NCBI GenBank assembly: GCA_023391955.1
Contig: JAEWAA010000227.1
Span: 1-13,804, forward strand
Reading direction: 5' to 3'
Source of the DNA: Bacillota bacterium
Lineage (GTDB): Bacteria; Bacillota; Bacilli; Paenibacillales; NBRC-103111
Length of the DNA stretch: 13,804 nt
Shown here in pieces: positions 6,431 to 13,782 of this stretch. Both the position numbers and the translations under genes were made by a program. Below the pieces are notes generated by a model. That model had not been told where the DNA came from, made no database searches, and was given only the letters and a program-made list of their open reading frames with translations. The first letter of the stretch is position 1. Each line of letters opens with the position of its first letter.

Positions 6431-7276
6431 GTGCATTTGCTGGACATTGAAGAGCTGGACGAATCCGTTATTCTGGATATTTATGAGCGGGCGGACAGCC
6501 TTCGGTTGAAGCGGGAGGGCTCTCCTCTGGCGGGGAAAACCTGCGTGATCTTCTTTCCCGAGTCCAGCATCCGCACACGTGTTACCTTCGAGAAGGGGAT
6601 CCAGCTATTGGGCGGCAGTACCATTCTGTTTCCGCCGGAGGCGCTGGACAAGCCGGAACGGCTCCGGGATGTGATGGGTTATCTGGAGAATTGGGCGGAT
6701 GCGGCCATCGTCCGGCACCCGGACCTGGGCAAGCTCCGGGAGCTGGCGGCCTATGCCCATATTCCGGTTATCAATGCCATGACCACGTACAATCATCCCT
6801 GCGAAATCCTTGCGGATCTGTATGCCCTGCGTCTCATACGGCCGGATTACCGGGAGCTGACGTATACCTTTGTGGGGCCGCCGGGCAACATTGGCCGCAC
6901 CTGGATGCACATGGCGCAGGTGATGGACCTAACGTTTATCCATGTCTGCCGGCCCGGCCAGCAGATGGCGGAGGAGAGCCGCCATTACCGGTTTACCGGC
7001 TCCCTGGAGGAGGCCCTCCGGGAGAGTGATGTGGTGCTGACGGACCCTCTGCCGTCCCCGTTCCGTGAAGAGGGCTATTACCGGGATTACCGGATCACGC
7101 CGGAGCGTATGGCATTGGCCAGACCGGGAGCCCTGCTTAATCCCTGCCCGCCCTTCCGTGTGGATGAGGAGGTCAGCGGCTCCGTCATCGACTCCCCGTA
7201 TTTTGTAGGCTACGGCTTTAAGCGGCATCTCCTGGAGGTCCAGCAGGCGGCGCTCCTGTATGGTCTGGAGCGGTAA
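6431..7276 (+). CDS. Divergent ornithine/aspartate carbamoyltransferase-like protein
   Basis: About 281 residues, shorter than typical ornithine carbamoyltransferases (usually over 300). The carbamoyl-phosphate loop is intact as S46-I-R-T-R50 followed by VTFEKG; Arg95 (IVRHP) and His122 (NHPCEILADL) are also in place. Several hallmark sites differ: the HPxQ motif reads HPCE with Glu125 in place of Gln; the segment that carries the SMG ornithine loop in true enzymes reads TDPLPSPF; and the HCLP region reads NPCPPFR (from 237). The C-terminal VIDSPYFVGYGF and LLEVQQAALLYGL helix are family-like. The superfamily is clear but the substrate is not; it may be a transferase for another amine or a non-catalytic relative. 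No arginine-biosynthesis genes are adjacent. GTG at 6431 is preferred because GAAGGGG ends 9 nt before it; ATGs at 6422 and 6425 are too close to that site. Confidence 0.82.
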   Translation: MHLLDIEELDESVILDIYERADSLRLKREGSPLAGKTCVIFFPESSIRTRVTFEKGIQLLGGSTILFPPEALDKPERLRDVMGYLENWADAAIVRHPDLGKLRELAAYAHIPVINAMTTYNHPCEILADLYALRLIRPDYRELTYTFVGPPGNIGRTWMHMAQVMDLTFIHVCRPGQQMAEESRHYRFTGSLEEALRESDVVLTDPLPSPFREEGYYRDYRITPERMALARPGALLNPCPPFRVDEEVSGSVIDSPYFVGYGFKRHLLEVQQAALLYGLER

Positions 7277-7384
7277 ACCCGCCTCCGGCTGCCTGCTCAC
7301 GGGCTGCGGTTCTACCTTTTCCCGGGTGGAATATACATAACGGGTGGATGGTTTCCAACATTTACCCCGGGGAGAGGATTGCTT

Positions 7385-8140
7385 GTGGCGGTTTCGTATA
7401 TGGACTTCACATCACCGAATGCGCAGTATACCTACGATCTGCGCAATAACCGGATGTTCGCCAAGGACAGCGGCAATATCATCTATGCGCTGGGTGTGCA
7501 GCAGCTGAACACATTGGGGAATGTTTCCCTGCTGGATATTTATCTGACCAAAGGCAATGTTGTCGAGCCGCATATCCACCAGAATGCATCGGAGCTGGTG
7601 TATGCCATTTCGGGGGCGGCGGTGGTGTCCATGCTGAACCCCTTTACCAAGCAGGTGCAGCAGTACGGCATTACGCCCGGGCAGGTGGCTAATGTGCCCC
7701 AAGGCTGGATCCACTGGGAGGTGGCTACGGAGGACGGCACCCATCTGCTGGCGGTATTCGATGCGCCGGTGCCGGAGTTTATCGGGATATCGGATTTCCT
7801 GAGGCTGGTGCCCCGCAATATTCTGGCGCATACCTATTGTCTGGATCAGGCGGCCATTACACAAGCATTGGCTCCCATTACCGCAACGACGGTGATCGGG
7901 CCTCCTGCGGGCTGCACCCAATACCACCAGCCTGTGCAGCAGCAGCCTGAGGCGATGATCCATACCCAAGGAGCCGGGCAGCAGCCGGCACAGCCCGCCC
8001 GCAGCACCTACGGCGGTTATTACAACCATCCGTATTATGGGCACACACCTGTTCAGGGTTACGCTCAGGGTTATCCTCCTTCCTATGGGCAGCCGTATGT
8101 TTATCCGGGCCAGCAGGGGCAGGGGGACGGTTCAGAGTAA
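7385..8140 (+). CDS. Single-cupin protein with Tyr/Gly/Pro/Gln-rich tail
   Basis: A protein of about 251 residues. A cupin domain shows motif 1 in full (Gly, then PHIHQNASE with the metal-ligand pattern H-x-H-x4-E, then GAAVVSML) and motif 2 (G-QVANV-P-Q-G-WIH), so a metal-binding barrel is likely. This is the germin/oxalate-decarboxylase type of single cupin; the substrate is unknown. From about residue 175 the sequence becomes low-complexity, rich in Gln, then Tyr, Gly, Pro and His (YGGYYNHPYYGHTP and similar), like tails of coat or surface proteins. The tail suggests, but does not prove, a role in a spore coat or other assembly. GTG at 7385 is chosen because GGAGAGG lies 7 nt upstream; TTG at 7379 is too close to it. 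Monocistronic: 108 nt follow the previous stop and a terminator lies at 8259-8292. Confidence 0.85.
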   Translation: MAVSYMDFTSPNAQYTYDLRNNRMFAKDSGNIIYALGVQQLNTLGNVSLLDIYLTKGNVVEPHIHQNASELVYAISGAAVVSMLNPFTKQVQQYGITPGQVANVPQGWIHWEVATEDGTHLLAVFDAPVPEFIGISDFLRLVPRNILAHTYCLDQAAITQALAPITATTVIGPPAGCTQYHQPVQQQPEAMIHTQGAGQQPAQPARSTYGGYYNHPYYGHTPVQGYAQGYPPSYGQPYVYPGQQGQGDGSE

Positions 8141-8144
8141 GGAG

Positions 8145-8180
8145 CTGCGAGGAAATTAGCGGTACTTTATTTCGTCGCAG
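8145..8180 (+). other. Long hairpin just after the cupin gene
   Basis: Arms CTGCGAGGAAAT (8145-8156) and ATTTCGTCGCAG (8169-8180) pair along 12 bp with one mismatch around a 12-nt loop. It starts 5 nt after the cupin stop codon. No T-run follows (TCTCTAAG), so it may protect the mRNA 3' end or act as a poor terminator ahead of the stronger one at 8259. Confidence 0.4.
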
Positions 8181-8258
8181 TCTCTAAGCTGCCGCAGGGG
8201 TTTGACTATCATAGCAAGGCGACCATCATAGTAAACCAGCCTTAACAGTAAACCGACC

Positions 8259-8292
8259 AAGCCGCAGGGTTAACCGCCTGGCGGCTTTTGTT
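8259..8292 (+). terminator. Intrinsic terminator between the cupin gene and the ABC operon
   Basis: AAGCCGCAGG (8259-8268) pairs with CCTGGCGGCTT (8277-8287) with a single bulged G and an 8-nt loop, followed by TTTTGTTA. This separates the cupin transcript from the ABC exporter operon that starts at 8412. Confidence 0.62.
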
Positions 8293-8411
8293 ATGTGCCG
8301 GGAGGGTTTTGATGTAACTGAATTTTCCCTGGTTTTGCCAATGACTGGAGCGTATACTGGCGCTATTGGTTATGGGCGTGAATACATGAAGCAGGACGAT
8401 AGGAGGACAGC

Positions 8412-10181
8412 ATGTTTCGAAAATCATTGCGGACAATTCATATTTTGTTCCGGTACGCCCCGGGGCTGACGGTGATCAAGCTGGTGCAGCTGGGGCTGTC
8501 CGGTGTGATGGCGCCGTTATCCATCTATTTTATCCAACGGGTGATCGACGCTGCTTCGGATGTGGTAGCCCAAGGGGAAGGCTGGAAGGCCCTGGCTGTC
8601 TGGTGCGCTTGCCTTCTGGGGGCGCTGCTGTTCAACTCGACGGAGGGGGGATTCCTGGACGGGATTCTCGGCATCGCCATCAAACGAAGGCTGAACAGCG
8701 GTATGACACCGAATATTGTAGACAAGTTCAAACGGCTGGAATATGCCTGCTTTGAGGACAAGGACGTGCAGGATACCCTCCAGCGTATGTCCAGCGATCC
8801 TCAGGAGAAGGTGTTCCAGCTGTTTTTAAGCGTGACCGGGGTGTTGACCTGCATGATGGCGATGGCCGGCTCGGGCCTGGTATTCGCCCAAGTGGGATGG
8901 TGGTTTATGGCCGGATTTCTGGCCTTGCTGGTCCCGGTGGTATGGCTGGATTTCAAGGCGGCGGATATGATGAACACCATGTTCAACAGCCAGTCCACGG
9001 ATGAACGGCGGATGCGTGATCTGGGGAATCTGGTGGCCGGCAAGGCGGCCCTGTTCGAGCTGAAGCTGTTCGGGGCAACGGAATTTATTATGGGGAAATG
9101 GCGGGGTTTGGCCCATCAGGTGCTCCGCACCCGGGTCAAAACCACCTTCCGCGCCCAGCGTTATTATCTGGTAAGTCTGCTTTTGTTCAAGGTTTGGGCT
9201 GCTTTTATTGTCCTCAGCCTGGTCGCCGGGGCGCTGCGGGGGGATATGACCATCGGCCTGTTTACCGCGCTCATCGCCTCCACCGGTGCGGTGCTCAGCA
9301 ATGCGGAGCTGCTTTCGCATACCCTTCAGCGCCTGCGCTCCCGCTATTTGCTGATGGACCATTATTATGCCTTCCTGGCCCTTCCGGAGGCGGTGTACGG
9401 GAACCGGAAGCTGGGAGACGGGCCGCTTACGGTGGAGTTCGACCGGGTGGTGTTTACCTATCCCAAGACGTCTGTCCCTGTACTGAATGGAGTGAGCTTT
9501 ACGGTGGGCCCTGGTGAGCGGGTCTCCCTGGTAGGGGAGAACGGAGCGGGCAAGTCCACGATCATCAAGCTGCTGTGCCGTCTTTATGAGCCGGATTGCG
9601 GACGTATTCTGGTCAACGGCATTCCCATCCGGGAGCTGCGGCGCAGTGAGCTTACCCGGGTGTTTTCGGTCATCTTTCAGGATTACCAGCGGTATGAGCT
9701 GTCCCTGCGGGAAAATGTAGCTTTTGGCGATTTATCCAGACTGGAGGAGGATGAGGCGCTCCGCGCCGCGTTACGAATGGGCATGGCCGAGGAGCTGGCC
9801 GGCAATCTGGATTTGCCCCTGGGCAAGCTGGACCCGGCGGGGAGGGATCTGTCCGGCGGCCAATGGCAGCGGGTGGCCCTTGCCCGGGCGTGCCTGCCGG
9901 ACAGCGCCTTCGTGATTCTGGATGAACCAGCTGCGGCTTTGGACCCTTTGGCGGAAAGCCGGATGTACGAAAGCTTCGCCAGAGTGCTGGCCAACCGGGG
10001 CTGCATCCTTATTTCTCACCGTCTGGCCAGCGCCCGGATGGCGGACAAGATTATCGTGCTGGACGATGGAGTTGTGGCGGAAAACGGGAACCACCGGACC
10101 TTGATGCAGAACGGGGGCATTTATGCCCGGATGTATGAGAGCCAGCGGTCCTGGTGCGGGAAGGAGGCGGTGGGTTCATGA
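8412..10181 (+). CDS. ABC exporter half-transporter 1 (permease fused to ATPase)
   Basis: A 589-residue fusion of a six-helix membrane domain (about 1-325) and an ATPase domain (about 340-575). The ATPase is complete: Walker A GENGAGKS (375-382, Lys381), Q-loop Gln423 (IFQDYQRY), signature LSGGQ (480-484) within LSGGQWQRVALARA, Walker B ending VILDE (Glu505), D-loop AALDP, and switch His536 (ISHR). There is no C39 peptidase domain. The LSGGQWQ form is common in exporters linked to ribosomal peptides of the NisT/SpaT type, which hints at a peptide or lipid-like substrate, but no precursor peptide or modification enzyme is visible nearby. The start is set by TAGGAGG (8400-8406), 5 nt upstream. 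The stop overlaps the next exporter by four bases (ATGA), so the two probably form a heterodimer. Confidence 0.93.
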   Translation: MFRKSLRTIHILFRYAPGLTVIKLVQLGLSGVMAPLSIYFIQRVIDAASDVVAQGEGWKALAVWCACLLGALLFNSTEGGFLDGILGIAIKRRLNSGMTPNIVDKFKRLEYACFEDKDVQDTLQRMSSDPQEKVFQLFLSVTGVLTCMMAMAGSGLVFAQVGWWFMAGFLALLVPVVWLDFKAADMMNTMFNSQSTDERRMRDLGNLVAGKAALFELKLFGATEFIMGKWRGLAHQVLRTRVKTTFRAQRYYLVSLLLFKVWAAFIVLSLVAGALRGDMTIGLFTALIASTGAVLSNAELLSHTLQRLRSRYLLMDHYYAFLALPEAVYGNRKLGDGPLTVEFDRVVFTYPKTSVPVLNGVSFTVGPGERVSLVGENGAGKSTIIKLLCRLYEPDCGRILVNGIPIRELRRSELTRVFSVIFQDYQRYELSLRENVAFGDLSRLEEDEALRAALRMGMAEELAGNLDLPLGKLDPAGRDLSGGQWQRVALARACLPDSAFVILDEPAAALDPLAESRMYESFARVLANRGCILISHRLASARMADKIIVLDDGVVAENGNHRTLMQNGGIYARMYESQRSWCGKEAVGS

Positions 10182-11923
10182 GCAGTCTGCGGCGGATTTA
10201 TTCCAGTATATTCAAATGGGCGCCTGCTTCGGCGGTGGCCACGGTTTGCCAGCAGCTGCTGGGCGCTTTGGTGCCGGCGGCTGTGACGGTGGTGTCGGCC
10301 GGGCTGTTCGACCATGCGGCCAAAGCCATCAGCGGGCAGGCGGACGGCACCAAGCTGTATCTGTATGCAGTCCTTTATTTGATCATCTATCTGATTAACG
10401 ATGTCCTGGAATATATCTTCAGCATTGCGGTTAACGCGGGGATTTACGAGAAGGGCACCGCGTATTTCCGCATGGATCTTTATGAGAAGGTGGCCAAGCT
10501 GCCCCTGCTGGCTCTGGAGGACCCGGAGGTGTTAAACCGCAAGGAACGGGCGGAAAAGGCGGTTCAGGACGAATCCCTCTCCGCGCTGTTCAACGGAACT
10601 CTGGTGTTTTTGCGGGCTCCTTTAACCGCAGTTGCCCTTGCGGCCGTACTGGCTCGGTACAGTGTGTGGCTTTTGCCCCTGTCGCTGCTGTCGGTGCTGC
10701 CGTATTTGGTCGCCCGTTTGGTGCGCGGGAAGGAGTTCTTCCATGTCAAGCGGGCCCAGGCGCCCGAAACACGCCGGCTTGCGTATCTGTGGAGCCTGTT
10801 CCATACCCGCCAAACGGCCAAGGAAATGCGGGTGGCGGGTTTCGACGGCTACCTCACCGGGAAGTGGAGCGCCACCCGGGACAAGGTCAATGAGGAGCTG
10901 TGGGCGGTAGGGAGGAAGGATGCCATCAGCCTGCTCTTCTGCGATCTGTTCCGCATCCTGGGATACGGCGCCTCTATCGGGCTGGTGCTGATGCTGGCGC
11001 TCCGGGGACAGGTTACGATGGGGGTGTTCGGCGCCTCCGTTACGGCGTTCCTTAGTATGCAGATGACCATGAAGGTATTTCTTCAATTCCTGGGGCGGAT
11101 TCCCGAGCAGTTGGGCTACGCCAAGGACTATTACGCTTTTCTGGACCAAAAGGAGGAAGAGAACGGCAGCGCCGATTATCCGGGGCTGCAGCAGGATATC
11201 CACCTGGAGGGGGTGGCCTTCCGTTATCCCGGCCAGACGGGCTATGCCTTGAATGATCTGGATCTGGTGATCCGCAAAGGGGAAAAGGTAGCCGTGCTTG
11301 GGGAGAACGGCAGCGGCAAAACCACTCTGGGCAAGCTTCTGCTGGGTTTTTATCCGCCGGAGGAGGGGGAGGTTTTCGTCGATGGTATGCCGGTGGGACA
11401 TTACGACCAGGCCGGCTTCCGCCGCCAGGCGTCGGCAGTAGCCCAGCAGTTCGCCGTCTACAATCTCAGCCTGCGCGAGAATGTGGCGATGGCAGATACG
11501 GAGCGGCTTCATGCCGACGGCGATATTATGGAGGCCCTGCGGCAGGCGGGGCTGGAGGGGATAGGCGGCCTCGACGAGTCCATGGGCCGTGAATTCGGGG
11601 GCCGGGAGCTGTCCGGCGGCCAGTGGCAGAAGCTGGCTATTGCCCGGGGGCTGTTCCGCCCAAGCAGCCTGATTCTGCTGGATGAGCCCACCGCCGCCCT
11701 GGACCCGCTGGTGGAAACGGATATACTCCGTTCCTTTATCCATGCGGCCCGGGACAAAACGGCGGTGATTATCTCCCACCGGGTGGGACTGTGCAAGCTG
11801 GTGGACCGGATCGTGGTCATGAAAGATGGACGGGTTGCCGAAAGCGGCACCCATCAGGAGCTGCTGGCGGCAGGCGGGGAATATGCCCGTCTGTACACCG
11901 CCCAGGAGCAGTGGTACCGGTAG
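10178..11923 (+). CDS. ABC exporter half-transporter 2 (permease fused to ATPase)
   Basis: A 581-residue partner of the preceding gene with the same layout: six membrane helices (about 1-325) and an ATPase domain (about 340-575). Motifs are Walker A GENGSGKT (375-382, Lys381), Q-loop around Gln423-424, LSGGQ (478-482) within LSGGQWQKLAIARG, Walker B ending ILLDE (Glu503), AALDP, and His534. Both catalytic glutamates of the pair are present, so neither ATP site looks degenerate from these motifs. The ATG at 10178 is chosen over an in-frame ATG at 10154 because it overlaps the upstream stop as ATGA and has AAGGAGG (10161-10167) 10 nt before it. Translational coupling and similar size suggest a heterodimeric exporter; the substrate is unknown. 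A convergent methyltransferase gene ends 106 bp downstream, with no clear terminator between. Confidence 0.93.
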   Translation: MSSLRRIYSSIFKWAPASAVATVCQQLLGALVPAAVTVVSAGLFDHAAKAISGQADGTKLYLYAVLYLIIYLINDVLEYIFSIAVNAGIYEKGTAYFRMDLYEKVAKLPLLALEDPEVLNRKERAEKAVQDESLSALFNGTLVFLRAPLTAVALAAVLARYSVWLLPLSLLSVLPYLVARLVRGKEFFHVKRAQAPETRRLAYLWSLFHTRQTAKEMRVAGFDGYLTGKWSATRDKVNEELWAVGRKDAISLLFCDLFRILGYGASIGLVLMLALRGQVTMGVFGASVTAFLSMQMTMKVFLQFLGRIPEQLGYAKDYYAFLDQKEEENGSADYPGLQQDIHLEGVAFRYPGQTGYALNDLDLVIRKGEKVAVLGENGSGKTTLGKLLLGFYPPEEGEVFVDGMPVGHYDQAGFRRQASAVAQQFAVYNLSLRENVAMADTERLHADGDIMEALRQAGLEGIGGLDESMGREFGGRELSGGQWQKLAIARGLFRPSSLILLDEPTAALDPLVETDILRSFIHAARDKTAVIISHRVGLCKLVDRIVVMKDGRVAESGTHQELLAAGGEYARLYTAQEQWYR

Positions 11924-12029
11924 CGGGCAGCAGCAAACGCTGGGGCGTGGAGCCGAAAGCAGGGATCCGCCAATCCGCCAGGTGCTCTGCGCCTTGTTTG
12001 CGGTTGCCGGTCCCCCGACACTCCGGGCA

Positions 12030-12791
12030 TTACCCCTGCTTGCGGGCTACCACCCGCAGACGCCGGTAGTCCATCACCCAGCGTCCGTCCCGGAACAGCG
12101 TTGGTGCCAGCTCCCGCTCCAGATGCTCCAGCACCGCTTGGCGGCCGGCATCACACAGCACACTCAGCACACCGTTGGCGAAGGTGTTGACCCACTTGCG
12201 GAAGCCTGCCTCCCCGTCCTCCAGCGGTGTGGGGCGGTGGAAGCAAAAAGCCAGCTCCACTTCGAGACCGTGCTTTTCCAGCAGAGTGGCATATTCCCCT
12301 ACAGTCGGGAAATACCAGGGCAGCTGCAGCTTACCGGCTGCTCCCGCCGCATCGAAGGCCGGAGGCAGCCCCCGGACAATGGAGGCGATATTGCCATGGG
12401 CACCGAATTCGGCCACCAGCCGCCCTCCAGGCCGCAGGCTTCCGGCTATGGAAGCGGCGGCCCCTTCGGCGTCGGTGAGCCAATGCAGCGCCGCATTGCT
12501 GAAGACGGCGTCGGCAGGCACCGGGCTGATGAAGGACTGGCCATCCGCCAGTACAAACTCCAGCTCCGGATGTTTGGCCCTGGCGGCTGCCAGCATCTCG
12601 GGAGAGGCGTCGATGCCCGCCACCCGGGCACCGGAACGGGCGATGGCTGCGGTTAAGTCTCCGGTTCCGCAGCCCCAATCCAGAATGTACTCCCCCTCCT
12701 GCGGCTGGAGCAGCTCCAAGAGGGACTCCCCAAACCGGGAGACAAACGCCATATCCCCATCATACATACCGGTATTCCACTTCTGATCCAT
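12030..12791 (-). CDS. Class I SAM-dependent methyltransferase, Tam-like
   Basis: About 253 residues with a Rossmann-type methyltransferase fold. Motif I is ILDWGCGTGDLT (36-47), the acidic residue that binds the ribose of S-adenosylmethionine is Asp61 (GIDASPEML), and the post-motif strand reads DAVFSNAALHWL, the form typical of trans-aconitate 2-methyltransferase relatives. LRPGGRLVAEFG follows. The C-terminal part (PWYFPTVGEYATLLEKHGL, RRLRVVARK) also fits this group. The acceptor substrate is not certain; small carboxylic acids are known for Tam. The upstream ATG at 12800 directly abuts GGGAGG, so the start at 12791, with 9 nt spacing, is preferred. It is monocistronic and convergent with the ABC exporter operon. 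Its 5' region is unusually AT-rich and followed by repeat locus B. Confidence 0.9.
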   Translation of the reverse strand: MDQKWNTGMYDGDMAFVSRFGESLLELLQPQEGEYILDWGCGTGDLTAAIARSGARVAGIDASPEMLAAARAKHPELEFVLADGQSFISPVPADAVFSNAALHWLTDAEGAAASIAGSLRPGGRLVAEFGAHGNIASIVRGLPPAFDAAGAAGKLQLPWYFPTVGEYATLLEKHGLEVELAFCFHRPTPLEDGEAGFRKWVNTFANGVLSVLCDAGRQAVLEHLERELAPTLFRDGRWVMDYRRLRVVARKQG

Positions 12792-12848
12792 TTGCAGCAT
12801 CCTCCCTCTTTTTTGACCGTGTGATTTGGTTACCTTAACCGTATATCC

Positions 12849-12914
12849 ATTAGGCTCATTTGAGAAATATATAAAACAAATGGAATCTATAGGTTGATCC
12901 TATAATCGCCTAAT
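12849..12914. other. AT-rich upstream segment with two nested dyads
   Basis: Within the divergent region, ATTAGGC (12849-12855) and GCCTAAT (12908-12914) are perfect inverted copies, and between them TATAGG (12888-12893) and CCTATA (12899-12904) form a second dyad with a 5-nt centre. The segment is much richer in A and T than its surroundings and probably holds the methyltransferase promoter. No hexamer pair with good spacing could be assigned with confidence. Confidence 0.3.
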
Positions 12915-12979
12915 CACGGTCTGCCCCGGGGGTTAGAGCCGCTCCTCGGCCGCTCCTTCCGTGAAAGGTCTCCGGGTGC

Positions 12980-13166
12980 GCTAACGGAAGCCAAAGCCCT
13001 TATTTGGCCCCAAAACAGCCTTTTGAAGATCTAACGGAAGTGAGCGCCGTTATTTGGCCTAAATGGTGTTTAAACGGGTGCGTTCAGCGGAAATAGCGGC
13101 TGTGGCCGCCGTTAGAAATTGGAGAGTGCCTGTACGGGACAAATAGCGGCTCTCACCGCCGTTAGA
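12980..13166. repeat. 187-bp near-palindromic element, locus B (four 27-bp units, F-F-R-R)
   Basis: Four 27-bp units lie at 12980-13006 and 13030-13056 (forward) and at 13090-13116 and 13140-13166 (reverse complement). The distances of 50, 60 and 50 bp and the total of 187 bp are the same as at locus A (2004-2190). The fourth unit, reverse-complemented, is identical over all 27 positions to the first unit of locus A. The two forward units carry the AAG variant (CTAACGGAAG) and the two reverse units the CGG variant. Spacers of 23, 33 and 23 nt differ in sequence from those of locus A apart from short GCC and AAA matches next to the units. It lies between the divergent starts of the methyltransferase and beta/gamma-crystallin genes. 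Confidence 0.85.
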
Positions 13167-13344
13167 ATCGTTCAGCATCGTCTGAGGCCCCAGCGGCCAT
13201 CACAGGGAAAACCAAAACGCGGGTACAGGCGCGCCATTTTGCCTCCACAATTCTTAAAACAGGCAAACCGCCGCATCCCATCCGTCCATGCCTCTTAATC
13301 TCTCATGCATATGCTGAAGAATGAGAGAGGAGGTGGCCACCAAA

Positions 13345-13713
13345 ATGGAAAAAGCAGCCATCGCACAGGTTTACCCCCGTCTGAGGCTTTTTTCGGAGGA
13401 GAACTTCCGGGGCATCCGGCGCACCGTGCGCGGGAATGTGGGCATTGCCAACCTGGAGCGGAGATACGACGATGTGGAGAGCCTCACCTTTTTTTCGACC
13501 AGCAGCAATGCTACATTAGTTCTGTTTACACGCACCAATTTCCGCGGGAACTTCCGGGTGTTCCGGGGCAATGTAAGCCTCCGGGATCTGGATGATATTA
13601 TCGGCGACAACGATCCGGAATCCCTGATTTCGTCCAACCGGTTTCTCACCCTAGCCCAAATCCGGGCAATCCGTTCCTCCGGCAATCTGCCGTCAGGCTT
13701 CAGAAGGCTCTAA
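13345..13713 (+). CDS. Beta/gamma-crystallin domain protein with two Greek-key motifs
   Basis: A small basic protein of about 122 residues with an internal duplication offset by 45 residues: LRLFSEENFRG (from 13) and LVLFTRTNFRG (from 58), each followed by an RGNV segment. Both fit the aromatic-x4-Phe-x-Gly signature of beta/gamma-crystallin Greek keys. Each half ends in a likely calcium-binding stretch: DDVES (42-46) and NDPES (89-93). Microbial members are known to bind calcium and gain stability from it; the cellular role here is unknown. No signal peptide is seen. An extra basic tail (about 98-122, ending LPSGFRRL) follows the second motif. The ATG at 13345 is preferred over 13321 because AGGAGGTGG precedes it, though the spacing is rather long (11 nt). 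It is monocistronic, ended by the strong terminator at 13751-13782. Confidence 0.87.
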   Translation: MEKAAIAQVYPRLRLFSEENFRGIRRTVRGNVGIANLERRYDDVESLTFFSTSSNATLVLFTRTNFRGNFRVFRGNVSLRDLDDIIGDNDPESLISSNRFLTLAQIRAIRSSGNLPSGFRRL

Positions 13714-13750
13714 TACTTCGAATCATGCAACGCAGCTGCATATGCAAAAT

Positions 13751-13782
13751 AAAAAAACCGCCCAACCGGCGGTTTTTTTTTT
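13751..13782 (+). terminator. Strong bidirectional intrinsic terminator
   Basis: CCGCC (13758-13762) pairs with GGCGG (13768-13772) around a 5-nt loop, extended by seven A's on the left and ten T's on the right. It follows the beta/gamma-crystallin stop by 37 nt. The A-run makes it usable from the other strand too, suggesting a convergent gene just beyond the window. Confidence 0.94.

Noticed and set aside
7277..7330. Possible terminator after the carbamoyltransferase-like gene
   Set aside because: Only a 5-bp stem with a wobble pair could be drawn and no T-run follows directly.
8242..8436. Small minus-strand frame in the gap before the ABC operon, considered as a peptide precursor
   Set aside because: No leader/core pattern or ribosome binding site; it overlaps the terminator and the start of the exporter gene on the opposite strand.
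10622..11854. 410-codon open frame on the minus strand
   Set aside because: It lies antisense to the second ABC exporter, whose motifs are complete. The translation is rich in His, Gln, Pro and Arg with no family resemblance, which is typical of a frame opposite a GC-rich gene.
12175..12786. Plus-strand open frame opposite the methyltransferase
   Set aside because: Low-complexity Ser/Ala/Pro-rich translation, antisense to a gene with clear SAM-binding motifs.
13238..13267. TTTGCCT/AGGCAAA inverted repeat upstream of the crystallin gene
   Set aside because: Seven base pairs with a 16-nt loop and no adjacent promoter or T-run; too weak to annotate as a site.
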